Shown: positions 17,767 to 28,842 of the stretch, piece by piece
How positions within the stretch are numbered: the stretch's first letter is position 1
Layout: each line of letters begins with the position of its first letter
Source of the DNA: Planctomycetota bacterium
GTDB taxonomy: Bacteria; Planctomycetota; UBA1135; UBA2386
Assembly (NCBI GenBank): GCA_016235155.1
Contig: JACRLW010000025.1
Coordinates: 1 to 64,000, forward strand
Reading direction: 5' to 3'
Length of the DNA: 64,000 nucleotides
Program-made: the position numbers and the translations under genes
Notes under the pieces: model-generated
Told to the model about the DNA's origin: nothing
What the model saw: only the letters and a program-made list of their open reading frames with translations
Database searches by the model: none

Positions 17767-18449
17767 CGCCCCAAGGCGGCGCGATGAACCTCGAAACCAG
17801 CCCACCTCCCGCGCCGCCTCCCTCCCAGTTCGCCGACGCCTTGCTGCTCGACTTCGTCGCACCGGGACTGTTGCACTCCCTCGGCAACCAGCTCTTCGCG
17901 ATCCAGGGCAGCGCGCACGTGCTCGGCGCGAGCAAGCAGACCGGCCGCTTCCGCGAGACCATCCTGGAAGCCTGCGGCAAGGCCGAACATGCGCTCGAGG
18001 TCCTGCGACACGCCGGTCCGGCGACGGCAGATCCGCCGCGAGTCGAGCAGGCGGGCATCTTGCTGGTTCGCCTCGCCGACGTCTGCCGGGTGCCGTTGCG
18101 CGAACGCGGCGTGCGACTCGAACTCGCTCACAGTTCGAAGGACTCACCGCGCCGTGTCGACGCGCGGACTTTCGTGCGCGCCCTGTGCGAGATCCTCCGC
18201 TGTGTCGCCCTCGAGGTGCCGGCTTGCTACGCGGGGGAACTCCGCCTGGATCTCAGCGACCAGCGCGGGGCCGGCGTCGCCGTCGACCTCGCGCTCCGCG
18301 CCGATCCGGGCTGCCTACCCTTCCGGATCGGGATGACCGCCGCCCGCGCGGGTTCCGCAGGCGTACTCGACTCGCTCGCCGTCGGCGTGGACGAACTCGC
18401 GGTCGATTGCCTGCGCCTGCGCATCCCCGCGACGGGTGCCACGGCCTGA
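17763..18449 (+). CDS. Histidine-kinase-like protein with H-box but no clear ATPase motifs
   Basis: 228 residues; ATG 17763 overlaps the htrA stop (ATG 17784 is an alternative). The segment LLHSLGNQLFAIQGSAHVL (His38) looks like the dimerisation/phosphoacceptor helix of histidine kinases. The C-terminal half (residues ~120-225) has a helix-strand order reminiscent of HATPase_c (TFVRALCEILRCVALEV, GVAVDLALR), but the N-box Asn and the glycine-rich G1/G2 boxes are not visible. It could be a histidine phosphotransfer-like protein or a decayed kinase. No membrane segment. Coupling to HtrA suggests envelope-stress signalling (inference). Confidence 0.5.
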   Translation: MTPQGGAMNLETSPPPAPPPSQFADALLLDFVAPGLLHSLGNQLFAIQGSAHVLGASKQTGRFRETILEACGKAEHALEVLRHAGPATADPPRVEQAGILLVRLADVCRVPLRERGVRLELAHSSKDSPRRVDARTFVRALCEILRCVALEVPACYAGELRLDLSDQRGAGVAVDLALRADPGCLPFRIGMTAARAGSAGVLDSLAVGVDELAVDCLRLRIPATGATA

Positions 18450-18507
18450 TCGGCGCTCAAGCCTTCGCTGTCATCGGCCGATCAGGAGGGGGGACATTCG
18501 CTCCCCG

Positions 18508-19860
18508 ATGACGCTCGCCGCCACGACCCGAGTCCCCGCGCCCAAGGCGCTCCGCGCGGCGTCCAGCACGGCGATCCCCACGGCGCCGCGGGCTCTTGAC
18601 GCCGGGTCGCTCGGCGTCGCGTTGCGGGTCGCCGCGCTGGGACTGACGACGGTGCTCGGGTTCGTCCTGGCGCGCTGGCTCGGGCCGGCCGAACTCGGTC
18701 GCTACGAAGCGGCGATGGGCTGGTCCGCGCTGCTCGCGGTGCTGATCGTCGCGGGAACGGATCGACTGCTCGTCCGCGAGACGGCCGCTGGAATCGCGCG
18801 CGAGGACCACGCACGGGTCCGCCGCGTACGAGCGTGGAGCGCCCTGCGGCTGCGCAACGGGACGCTTCTGGCGATCGGCGCGGGAGGAGTCGCCGCCGCG
18901 TTCGCCGGCGACGTGGCGAGCGCGTCGCTGGTCCTCTCCGGTGCGATCCTCGCCGCGGGAACCGCCGGGACGCGCCGGCGCGCCGCGATCCTGCAGGGCC
19001 TCGGCCGGGTCGGTGCGTCGCAGTTCGTCGAACTCGTCCTGGTGCCCGGGCTCGCTCTGGTCGCGATCGCCGGTGCGGTGCTTGCCGGTGCCGTCGCACG
19101 CTCGGCGTCGGCCGCCCTCGCCTGCCAGGCCTTCGCCGCGGTCACGGCGTTCCTCGTCGCCCGGGCGTGGCTCGTCCGGAGCACGACGGACGAGGGCGGT
19201 CGCGCGCTAGCGGACGGTGAGCTCCGCGCCTGGCGCACGACGTCGTTCGCGCTCCTGGCGATGGGCGTCCTGTCGGTGCTGCAGGGCAAGGCGGACATCG
19301 TGCTCTGCGCCGCCCTGACCGGCGACGCGGAGATCGGCCGGTTGGGAGTCGCGACGCGGATCGGGAACCTCGTCGCCGTGCCCTTGCTGGTCGCGAACGC
19401 GGTGATCGCTCCGCAACTCGCGCGCGCGCACGCGCAGGGCGACGCAACCGGATTGGCGCGGATCGCGGTCGGGTCGGCGCGCCGTGCGTCGGGATTCGCC
19501 GCGGTCCTCGCCGCGGGGGCGCTGCTCTTCGCCGATCCCCTCCTCGCCCTGTTCGGCACCGGCTACGGCGACGCGAGACCGGCCCTCTTCGCGGTCGTCG
19601 TCGCGCAACTCGTGAACGTGGCGATGGGGTCCGTTGGGCTCGCGTTGCTGATGACCGGACACGAACGCAGCGCTCTCGTCGGACTGGTCGCGGGCGTCCT
19701 CGTGGATCTCGTCGGAATCGTGTGGCTCGTGCCGCAGCACGGCGCGTTCGGCGCCGCCCTCGCGCGTGGGGCGGGCCTCGTCGTCTGGAACGTGCTGCTC
19801 GCGATCGCCGTGCGGCGACGGCTCGGCGTCGCGATCGAGGCCTGGACGGTGATCCGATGA
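18508..19860 (+). CDS. Polysaccharide biosynthesis flippase (Wzx/MOP superfamily)
   Basis: 450 residues, with about 12-14 hydrophobic helices. The N-terminal block LGFVLARWLGPAELGRYEAAMGWS is typical of Wzx-like exporters (polysaccharide_synt family), as is LFGTGYGDARPAL in the second half. It should flip undecaprenyl-linked oligosaccharide across the inner membrane. ATG 18508 is chosen; AGGAGGGGGG lies about 15 nt upstream, rather far, and its G run can pair with the CCCC just before ATG, a possible translational hairpin. First gene of a five-gene coupled glycan operon; the stop overlaps the next ATG. Confidence 0.85.
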   Translation: MTLAATTRVPAPKALRAASSTAIPTAPRALDAGSLGVALRVAALGLTTVLGFVLARWLGPAELGRYEAAMGWSALLAVLIVAGTDRLLVRETAAGIAREDHARVRRVRAWSALRLRNGTLLAIGAGGVAAAFAGDVASASLVLSGAILAAGTAGTRRRAAILQGLGRVGASQFVELVLVPGLALVAIAGAVLAGAVARSASAALACQAFAAVTAFLVARAWLVRSTTDEGGRALADGELRAWRTTSFALLAMGVLSVLQGKADIVLCAALTGDAEIGRLGVATRIGNLVAVPLLVANAVIAPQLARAHAQGDATGLARIAVGSARRASGFAAVLAAGALLFADPLLALFGTGYGDARPALFAVVVAQLVNVAMGSVGLALLMTGHERSALVGLVAGVLVDLVGIVWLVPQHGAFGAALARGAGLVVWNVLLAIAVRRRLGVAIEAWTVIR

Positions 19861-20783
19861 GCTCGACGCGCGGTCCCTCGTTCTTCGTCGTCGGCGCGCC
19901 GAAGTGCGGCACGACCGCGCTGCAGGACTACCTCGGGCAGTCGCCGGCGGTCTTCTTCCCGCAGGGGAAGGAGTTCCATCACTTCGCCGACGACCTGCTT
20001 CGACCCGACGATCCGCTTCTCGATCGCGATCGCTATCTCGCGCTGTTCGCGGGCGCATCGGCGTCGCAGGTGATCGGCGAAGTCTCGGCGTTCCATCTGT
20101 TCTCGACCGCCGCGGCGACCAATCTCCGCGCCTACCGGCACGACGCTCGCATCCTCCTGATGCTGCGCAACCCCCTCGACGTGGTCCCCGCGCTGCACGC
20201 CCAACTGGTCTTCAACGGCGAGGAACCGCTCACGTCCCTCGAAGCCGCGCTCGACGCCGAGCCCGCGCGTCGCCGCGGCCAGGCGATCCCGCCGCGCGCC
20301 CGATTCGGCCGCAAGCTGTGCTATGTCGACGTTGCGCGCTTCACCGACCAGGTGCGACGATTCCTCGACGCGTTCCAGCACGTCCACGTGATCTGGCACG
20401 ACGACTTCCGGCGCGACACCGGCGGAGAAGTCGCGCGTGCCGCGGCGTTCCTCGGCGTCGATCCCTCGTTCCCCGTGACCCTTCCGGTGGTCAACGCCAA
20501 CCAACGGGTGCGGAGCCGCGCCGTGCAGGAACTCCTGCTCGCTCCACCGGCCCCGCTCGTCGCGCTCGGGCGACGGCTGGTCCCCAAGCGGCTGCTGCTG
20601 GCCGCGCGCCGCGTGTTGATGCGCGTCAACGCCGTGGAACAACCCCGCGAACCGTTGCCCGCACGCCTGAGGGAGCGGCTCCTCGGTGAGCTCGCGCCGG
20701 ACGTCGAACGCCTCGGTCGCCTGCTCGGCCGGGATCTCTCCGCATGGATCGCGACGCCGCAGAGCGCGCGCGCGAACCGATGA
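19857..20783 (+). CDS. PAPS-dependent sulfotransferase
   Basis: 308 residues. The N-terminal FFVVGAPKCGTTALQDYL is the 5'-phosphosulfate-binding loop of sulfotransferases, and the second PAPS site is visible in ARILLMLRNPLDVVPALHAQL (the conserved Arg/Ser region; the Ser is not obvious). It transfers sulfate from PAPS to a hydroxyl of a carbohydrate or lipid acceptor in the cytosol. ATG 19857 overlaps the flippase stop and its own stop overlaps the methyltransferase ATG (ATGA both times). With the second sulfotransferase at the operon end it argues for a sulfated surface glycan. Confidence 0.87.
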   Translation: MSSTRGPSFFVVGAPKCGTTALQDYLGQSPAVFFPQGKEFHHFADDLLRPDDPLLDRDRYLALFAGASASQVIGEVSAFHLFSTAAATNLRAYRHDARILLMLRNPLDVVPALHAQLVFNGEEPLTSLEAALDAEPARRRGQAIPPRARFGRKLCYVDVARFTDQVRRFLDAFQHVHVIWHDDFRRDTGGEVARAAAFLGVDPSFPVTLPVVNANQRVRSRAVQELLLAPPAPLVALGRRLVPKRLLLAARRVLMRVNAVEQPREPLPARLRERLLGELAPDVERLGRLLGRDLSAWIATPQSARANR

Positions 20784-21610
20784 CCATGGACCTCGAACGG
20801 ATCACGACCGAGCCCGTCGACCACCACGACCCGTTCGGGCGCGGCGACTACCTCTCGATCGAGCACGTCGAACGCTATCGCTTCGCGACCGCACGGCTCG
20901 CGCCCGGTACACGCGTCCTCGACCTCGCGTGCGGAGCGGGCTACGGCACCGCGCTGCTTGCCGTCCACGGCTGCACCGTGACCGGCGTCGATTGCGATCC
21001 GCGCACCGTGTCGATCGCGCGCGAGGCCTTCCCGGCCGGCGACTTCCAGTGCGCCGATGCGCGCGAACTGCCCTTTGCCGACGCGAGCTTCGATGCGGTC
21101 GTGAGCTTCGAGACGATCGAACACGTCCGCGACGGCGAGCGTTTCCTGCGCGAGTTGCGCCGCGTCCTGCGACCGGGCGGCAGGTTGATCGCGTCGACTC
21201 CGAACGTCGCGTACACCGCCCACCCGGTCTTCCACGTGCGCGAGTACTGCCCCGCCGAGTTCTTCATGCTGGTCGAGCGGGTCTTCGGCGCGACCGAGCG
21301 GCTCGGGCAGTACGTGCGCCTCGACGATCGGCTGACCGACCTCTACCGCTGGCACGTGAAGCCGGCGCTGCTCGCGGCGGCGCAGGCGATGGGGGTCCGG
21401 CAACTCGTGCGCCGCATGAAGAGCCGGCCGGACACGCCGGGCACGCCGGGCACGCCGGGCACGCCGGCGCCCGACTCGCGCATCGCCGCGCTGCGCACGC
21501 TGCTCGCCGAACCGCCGCATCGCGAGCACGGCGTTCGCGCCTGGTCCGGCGATCGGCTGCTGCGGATCATGGTCGCGGTCGCGTCGCACCACGCCGGAGG
21601 ACGGGAATGA
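20780..21610 (+). CDS. SAM-dependent class I methyltransferase
   Basis: 276 residues from ATG 20780 (overlapping the sulfotransferase stop); the ORF-track start at 20744 is less likely. SAM-binding motif I is VLDLACGAGYGTALLA, the acidic strand-2 end is GVDCDPRTVSIA, and the post-motif VVSFETIEHVRD plus VLRPGGRLIASTPN are typical of Methyltransf_11/25 proteins in polysaccharide clusters. A Thr-Pro-Gly repeat linker (residues ~218-230) precedes a short C-terminal helix. Substrate probably a sugar of the glycan made by this operon. Confidence 0.87.
   Translation: MTMDLERITTEPVDHHDPFGRGDYLSIEHVERYRFATARLAPGTRVLDLACGAGYGTALLAVHGCTVTGVDCDPRTVSIAREAFPAGDFQCADARELPFADASFDAVVSFETIEHVRDGERFLRELRRVLRPGGRLIASTPNVAYTAHPVFHVREYCPAEFFMLVERVFGATERLGQYVRLDDRLTDLYRWHVKPALLAAAQAMGVRQLVRRMKSRPDTPGTPGTPGTPAPDSRIAALRTLLAEPPHREHGVRAWSGDRLLRIMVAVASHHAGGRE
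21433..21468 (+). repeat. Four tandem copies of a 9-bp unit (CACGCCGGG)
   Basis: Three perfect copies of CACGCCGGG and a fourth differing in the last base encode Thr-Pro-Gly repeats within the methyltransferase. The unit length keeps frame, so copy number may vary without breaking the gene. Confidence 0.9.
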
Positions 21611-22629
21611 GGGTCGGAGTCGTCCTTCGCGAGCGCGAGCCGATGAGCATCGCCACCTACCGTGCCCGGGTCGTCGCCGGACTCGGCGAACAGGGGGTCG
21701 CGGTCTGCGACGTGCCCGCGGCGCAACGCGGCACGCCGGACGTCGATCTGCTCTGGGATCCCGGGCTCGGCATGCGCCGGGTCGCACCGGTGATCGCGCG
21801 GGCGTCGTTGCCGCTCGCGGTGACGGTGCACGGGCTGCTGGGCTTCGTGCTGAGCGACCAGGAGGCGGGCGATGGCGGATTCGACGTCGCGCGCCGACTC
21901 GTGCAACGCATGCGCATTCGCGCGAGTTGGCGGTCGATCCGCGGGCGAGTCGGCGCGGTGATCACGCCGTCGGCCTACGGCGCGCGCGAGGTGCAGGAGG
22001 TGCTCGGCATCGACGCTTCGCGCGTGCACGCCATCCACCACGGCGTCGACCACGAGACGTTCCGCCCCCTCGGTGCGCGCGACGTGCCCTCGCGGCCGTA
22101 CTTCGTCGTCGTCGCGCAGCACCAACCCAAGAAGAACGTCGAGAGGATCCTCGCCGCGCACGCGGCCCTGCCCGCCGAAGGTAGGCCCGCCCTCGTCGCC
22201 GTCGTGCCGGGTCTGCCCGCGACCGTGAACCCGCACGACGGCGTCGAACTGCGTCGCGCGGCGGCGTCACCGTCCGAACTCGCCGCGCTGTTCCGCGGTG
22301 CGCTGGCGCTCGTGCTGCCCTCCCTGCACGAAACCTTCGGCATGCCCCTGCTCGAGGCGATGGCCTGCGGCTGCCCGGTGCTCACGTCGAACACGACGGC
22401 CTGTCCCGAGGTCGTCGGTGACGCCGGCCTCGTCGTGGATCCACGCGACGTCGTGGCGATCCGCGACGCGATGGTGCGGCTCGCGACCGATGCGGGATTG
22501 CGTGCGCGCTTGCACGACCACGCCGTCGCGCGCGCGGCGTCCTTCACGTGGGAGCGCTGTGCGAGCGGGCACGCGGCAGTCCTCGCCGGCGTGGCCGCGG
22601 CCCATGCCGGAACGGGGGTTGCGCGATGA
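21607..22629 (+). CDS. Glycosyltransferase family 4
   Basis: 340 residues, GT-B fold. The acceptor domain runs from MRVGVVLRERE, and the hinge region has HHGVDHETFRPL. The donor domain shows PYFVVVAQHQPKKNVERILAAHA and the GT4 signature LVLPSLHETFGMPLLEAMACGCPVLTSN with the conserved EX7E (Glu in HETFGMPLLE). It transfers a nucleotide-activated sugar to the growing oligosaccharide at the inner face of the membrane. ATG 21607 overlaps the previous stop, and the stop overlaps the next ATG. Confidence 0.92.
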   Translation: MRVGVVLREREPMSIATYRARVVAGLGEQGVAVCDVPAAQRGTPDVDLLWDPGLGMRRVAPVIARASLPLAVTVHGLLGFVLSDQEAGDGGFDVARRLVQRMRIRASWRSIRGRVGAVITPSAYGAREVQEVLGIDASRVHAIHHGVDHETFRPLGARDVPSRPYFVVVAQHQPKKNVERILAAHAALPAEGRPALVAVVPGLPATVNPHDGVELRRAAASPSELAALFRGALALVLPSLHETFGMPLLEAMACGCPVLTSNTTACPEVVGDAGLVVDPRDVVAIRDAMVRLATDAGLRARLHDHAVARAASFTWERCASGHAAVLAGVAAAHAGTGVAR

Positions 22630-23531
22630 GTCCGCGGCCGCCGATCGTCGTGCTGGGCGCGCATCGATCCGGAACGAGCGCTGTCGCGCGCGTCCTCGAA
22701 CAGCTCGGCGTGTTCGTCGGCGCGCGGCTCGATCCCAACCACGAGGCGCGGTTCTTCCTCCGACTCGACGAATGGCTGCTCGCCCAGAGCGGCGCGCGCT
22801 GGGATCAGCCGACGGGGATCTCTGCCCTGATCGCCGACGAACGGCAGAGCGCGCTCGCGGCCGAGTACCTGGCGCTGTGCCTGCGGACCCCGCGAGCGAT
22901 CGGCTACCTCGGCTTGCGCCGCTGGCTGGCCACGCCGCGCATCGATCGCCTCGCGACGCCCTGGGGCTTCAAGGACCCGCGCGCGACGTTCACGTTGCCG
23001 ATCTGGTTGCGACTGTTCCCCGAGCTGCGCGTCGTGCACGTTCACCGGCACGGCGTCGACGTGGCGCAGAGCCTGTGCAAGCGTCACCGTGATCACTTCG
23101 CGCGCAGCGCGGACGCGTTCGCGCGCAACCGCGGACTGCTCGGCATCCTCCGCAAGCGCGCCGGCTTCGGCGACTCACCGCGCCTGTCGACGTTGCTCGG
23201 CGGCTTCACGCTGTGGGAGGAGTACGTGCGCGAGGCGCGGCGACAGGTGGCGGTGGCCGGCACGCGCGCGGTCGAGATCCGCTACGAGGAACTCGCCGCG
23301 CAGCCTGACCTCGTCGTGCGGGACCTCGCGCGCGCCTGCGAACTCACGCCGGACGATGCTTCGATCGCGCGCGCGGCCGCGTCGATCGCGCCCGATCGCG
23401 CGAGCGCGCATCGCAACGATCCGGAGTTGCGCGCGTTCGCTGCCGAAGTCGAGGAGCGCGTGCGCGCGCTGCGCGACGTCCACGCCTCAACGATCGCGTC
23501 CGAGCCACGCATCCGCGCCGGCACGGCGTAG
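22626..23531 (+). CDS. Sulfotransferase family protein
   Basis: 301 residues. The N-terminal IVVLGAHRSGTSAVARVLEQLG is a 5'-PSB loop of the Sulfotransfer_3 type. GFKDPRATFTLPIW and VVHVHRHGVDVAQSL carry the PAPS 3'-phosphate contact Arg and following helix. ATG 22626 overlaps the GT4 stop. Last gene of the operon; its 3' end overlaps the convergent GT2 gene by 45 bp. Two distinct sulfotransferases in one operon suggest that two positions or two sugars are sulfated. Confidence 0.85.
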   Translation: MSPRPPIVVLGAHRSGTSAVARVLEQLGVFVGARLDPNHEARFFLRLDEWLLAQSGARWDQPTGISALIADERQSALAAEYLALCLRTPRAIGYLGLRRWLATPRIDRLATPWGFKDPRATFTLPIWLRLFPELRVVHVHRHGVDVAQSLCKRHRDHFARSADAFARNRGLLGILRKRAGFGDSPRLSTLLGGFTLWEEYVREARRQVAVAGTRAVEIRYEELAAQPDLVVRDLARACELTPDDASIARAAASIAPDRASAHRNDPELRAFAAEVEERVRALRDVHASTIASEPRIRAGTA

Positions 23532-24491
23532 ACCGGCGCGAAGCGCGGAGCGTTCGGCGAGGGCGCGGCGCCACAGCGGCAGGCAGGTCTTCGGCGCATG
23601 AGTCCGCGCGAGGAACAGCGCTTCGATCGCGCGGACGGCGAGCACCGGCAACCCGAGCAGCACGCGATGGAGCGGCCAGTGGCGCAGTGCGAGCGCGATC
23701 GTGTTGCGCTGCACCCAGGTCCTGCGCCTGGCGCGCGCGACCGACGCCTTCCGTCCGGCAGCCGCCGACACGCCGCGCCGGTGGGGGAGCAAGAGGTCGG
23801 GCAACAGCAGCGCCTCGTGGCCGCGGGAGCGCAGACGGAACGCGAGGTCGACGTCCTCGAACAGGACGAAGAGCTCGTCGTCGTAGAGCCCGACCTCCGC
23901 GAGCGCAGCGCTGCGCAGGAGGGCTGCGGCACCGCACGCGCCGAAGATCGGACGCGGCGATCCCGCGACCGCGCGCGCCGGCTCGCCGGCGAAACGGTCG
24001 TGCGCACCCGGCAGGGCGCGGGGCGCGAGCCCAGCTGAGTCGATCCGATCCGGGTCGTCCGCGGCAACGAGCAGCGGCTGGAGCGCGGCCACCTGCGGCG
24101 GCGCGGCGGCCGCGGCCAAGCGCAGGCACGCGAGGAAGTCGGCGGGGGGCTCCGTGTCGGCGTTGAGGACGAGACACCACGTTGCGCCGCGCGACAGTGC
24201 GACTCGGAGCCCGGCGTTCACGCCGCCGGCGAAGCCGAGGTTCTCGCCGTTCTGCACGACGATCGCCTCGGGATGCGCCGCGCGCACCGCAGCTTCGGTG
24301 CCGTCCTCCGAGCCGTTGTCCGCGACGACGAGCAGGTCGGCCTGCGTGAGTTGCGGAGCGATCCGCTGGAGGCAGCCGAGCGTGTCGGCCCGCGAGTTCC
24401 AGGTCAGGACGACGACGGCGATCGCCGGCGACCCCGGCCGCGCTTCGTCGCGCGCCGGCGCGGTCGCTGCTGCAGCGTCGAGCGTCGTCAT
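23487..24491 (-). CDS. Glycosyltransferase family 2 (rhamnosyltransferase-like)
   Basis: 334 residues, GT-A fold. IAVVVLTWNSRADTLGCL begins the nucleotide-sugar domain, DNGSEDGT and NLGFAGGVNAGLRVA are typical of GT2 rhamnosyl-type enzymes, and the metal motif is LNADTEP. The block LYDDELFVLFEDVDLAFRLRSRG is the family catalytic ED region. A hydrophobic helix near residues 270-295 (VLLGLPVLAVRAIEALFLA) suggests membrane association. Start ATG 24491; the open frame continues upstream only as antisense to thiC. Convergent to, and overlapping, the glycan operon it probably serves. Confidence 0.92.
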   Translation of the reverse strand: MTTLDAAAATAPARDEARPGSPAIAVVVLTWNSRADTLGCLQRIAPQLTQADLLVVADNGSEDGTEAAVRAAHPEAIVVQNGENLGFAGGVNAGLRVALSRGATWCLVLNADTEPPADFLACLRLAAAAAPPQVAALQPLLVAADDPDRIDSAGLAPRALPGAHDRFAGEPARAVAGSPRPIFGACGAAALLRSAALAEVGLYDDELFVLFEDVDLAFRLRSRGHEALLLPDLLLPHRRGVSAAAGRKASVARARRRTWVQRNTIALALRHWPLHRVLLGLPVLAVRAIEALFLARTHAPKTCLPLWRRALAERSALRAGLRRAGADAWLGRDR

Positions 24492-24550
24492 CCGCCCGTT
24501 CCTATCGGCAAGACCGTCCTCCGGACCCGACCCGCCCGTGCCGATCGGGA

Positions 24551-26942
<2,392 letters not shown>

Positions 26943-26967
26943 GGCGCACCTGGAACGAACGGCGCGC

Positions 26968-26977
26968 ACGTTATCCT
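26968..26977. promoter_or_regulatory. Possible shared divergent -10 (ACGTTATCCT)
   Basis: Plus strand reads TATCCT (26972-26977) towards the 27034 gene; minus strand reads TAACGT (26968-26973) towards the CvpA-like gene. Both match the TANNNT pattern. Inferred bidirectional promoter; its position rules out ATG 26941 as the start of the rightward gene. Confidence 0.35.
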
Positions 26978-27033
26978 GCGCGGCCCGACGCGGCCCGGAT
27001 CCTGACGGACCGCCCCGCGGCCGGCAAGTCACC

Positions 27034-28725
27034 GTGAACGACTCCGCCCCCCTTGCGGACGCCGCCGGCGTCCATCGCCGCCTCGCCGCATTGCTCGCAA
27101 GGGTCGAAGCCAACGACCGGTTGTGCGCCGAGTTGGATCGCGCACGCCGCGAGTTCTTCGGCCAAGACCGATCCGATCCCGCCGACGGGCTGGATCCCAC
27201 GGCGCGCGCTGCCGCGGCCCAACGCTTCGTCGAGTGGTTCGTCATCGAGAGGCAAAGCGACGTCCTCGGCGGGACCGTCGTCGACTCGTTCGGCGACCCG
27301 GACGACAACGACGCCCCGCTGGCCCACAGTCGCGCCGGCCTGTTCCTGGTCGAGACGGGCGGCGCCGACCCGACCGTTCGCGATCTCGACGGCGGCGAAG
27401 CGCTCCAACTCGTCGATGCGAGTCCGACCCTCCGCCCGGGCGATGTGCTCGCCGGCCGCTTGTTCCCGCTCGACGACGGCGCCTACGCGCCCTCGATCGC
27501 GACCGGGCTCTTCGCCGAATCACCGGGGCTCGCCGTCGCGTTCCAACGCGACGGCCGGCGGCTCGCGTTGGGGCGCCGCCTGTCGCAGGCGGAACTCGAA
27601 CGCCTCGTGTTCCAGCAGTGGGCCGCGGCGGCGGGGGCGCGGCAGGGTGCCGCCGACGATGCGCCGCCGCTCGAGAGGATCGAGGCCGACCTGCAGCGCC
27701 TTCTCGAGACCGCCGGGCTCGACGACCTCCACTCGGCGACGTCGCTCGGCGCCGCGATGAAGGCCGCGATCGATCGACCCGGCGCGGTGATCGGCCCCAT
27801 CCTCGACGAACTCGCGTTCCAGACCGAAGCCGATCTCGACGCCGCGCGCGTCCTGCTCCTGCAGCTCTGGAACGCGCACCGACGGCGCGCCACCGGCGAA
27901 CGGACGACCAGGTCGGCACCGTTCGAGCCGCCCCAGGCGCCGCCGCAGTTCCAGGAGCAGACCGGTGAGCACCTCGGGCAGCGGCTCGCGCGTCGCATCG
28001 AGGAGGGACTCGGCAACCACGAGGACATCGAATCGCTGTTCGCCGACGTCGAGCGACTGCTCGGCGAACCGCTGGACGACGAGTCCGAGCCCGAGTCTGC
28101 CGGAGAAGGGATCGAAGACGGCGACCTCGCCGCGCTGCTGCGCGAGTTCGCGTGGGAGACTGGTCTGGCCGCCGCGGAGGAACAACAACTCGACGAACTG
28201 CTGCGCGCGCAGCAGCAGGCGCCGGTGCCGCGATTGAACGTCGAATACCTGCAAGCCGACGACTGGCTGCGCTGGCTCTGCCAGATCTGGTTGGGCGCGA
28301 AGCCCGCGCGGCGAGCGGAAGCCGTGCGCGGCGCCTTCGACCTCGCGACGCGCTTCTGCGAGTGGCTCGCCGACACGCAGGCGATCGATTGCCGCGACCG
28401 GCTCGTGGCGCCGCGTCGCGTGCTGCTCGACGCCGCCGACCGCCTGCAACGCGCCGGATCGTCGTTGGGGGACGACGCGCTCCCACCTGGTGGTCCCTTC
28501 GGCGTGCGCCTGCTGCGCGTGCTCGGCCGTCGCGAGGACGCGTTCGAGGTCGAGTCCATCGACGACGGCAACACGACCTGGGTCGCGGCGCCGGCCAACG
28601 CACTCGCGGCGCTGGAGATCGGCGACCTGCTGTTCGCCGCGGTGGATGCGGCCGGGGACTCGACGGCGCGGCTGAAAGGTCCCGTCGCACTGTTGCCCGC
28701 GGGCACCGAGTCCCTGCTCGGCTGA
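27034..28725 (+). CDS. Large protein of unknown function
   Basis: 563 residues from GTG 27034. The ORF-track ATG 26941 lies upstream of the likely promoter and overlaps the divergent gene. Soluble and acidic, with no signal peptide. An N-terminal alpha/beta part contains AQRFVEWFVIERQSDVLGGTVVD and LVDASPTLRPGDVLAGRLFPL; the middle is a long charged helical stretch (EEGLGNHEDIESLFADVERLL); the C-terminal ~130 residues are alpha/beta. I recognise no catalytic motif. It is followed after 117 nt by the TPR-DUF2325 gene, which is equally acidic and cytosolic. Confidence 0.68.
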   Translation: MNDSAPLADAAGVHRRLAALLARVEANDRLCAELDRARREFFGQDRSDPADGLDPTARAAAAQRFVEWFVIERQSDVLGGTVVDSFGDPDDNDAPLAHSRAGLFLVETGGADPTVRDLDGGEALQLVDASPTLRPGDVLAGRLFPLDDGAYAPSIATGLFAESPGLAVAFQRDGRRLALGRRLSQAELERLVFQQWAAAAGARQGAADDAPPLERIEADLQRLLETAGLDDLHSATSLGAAMKAAIDRPGAVIGPILDELAFQTEADLDAARVLLLQLWNAHRRRATGERTTRSAPFEPPQAPPQFQEQTGEHLGQRLARRIEEGLGNHEDIESLFADVERLLGEPLDDESEPESAGEGIEDGDLAALLREFAWETGLAAAEEQQLDELLRAQQQAPVPRLNVEYLQADDWLRWLCQIWLGAKPARRAEAVRGAFDLATRFCEWLADTQAIDCRDRLVAPRRVLLDAADRLQRAGSSLGDDALPPGGPFGVRLLRVLGRREDAFEVESIDDGNTTWVAAPANALAALEIGDLLFAAVDAAGDSTARLKGPVALLPAGTESLLG

Positions 28726-28842
28726 ACTCGCGCGGTGGGTGAGCGACCGATGCGATCGGCGCTCCCCGCCGTCGCGGCGACGGGGTGAGGCGGACTGCCG
28801 ATAGCGTCGTCCGGCGCCAGTCGGTGCCGACGCGTACGCACC

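Noticed and set aside
18484-18510. ATT codon at 18496 as start of the flippase, closer to the AGGAGGGGGG
   Set aside because: ATT starts are very rare outside special cases; ATG 18508 is in frame 12 nt later and gives a normal N terminus.
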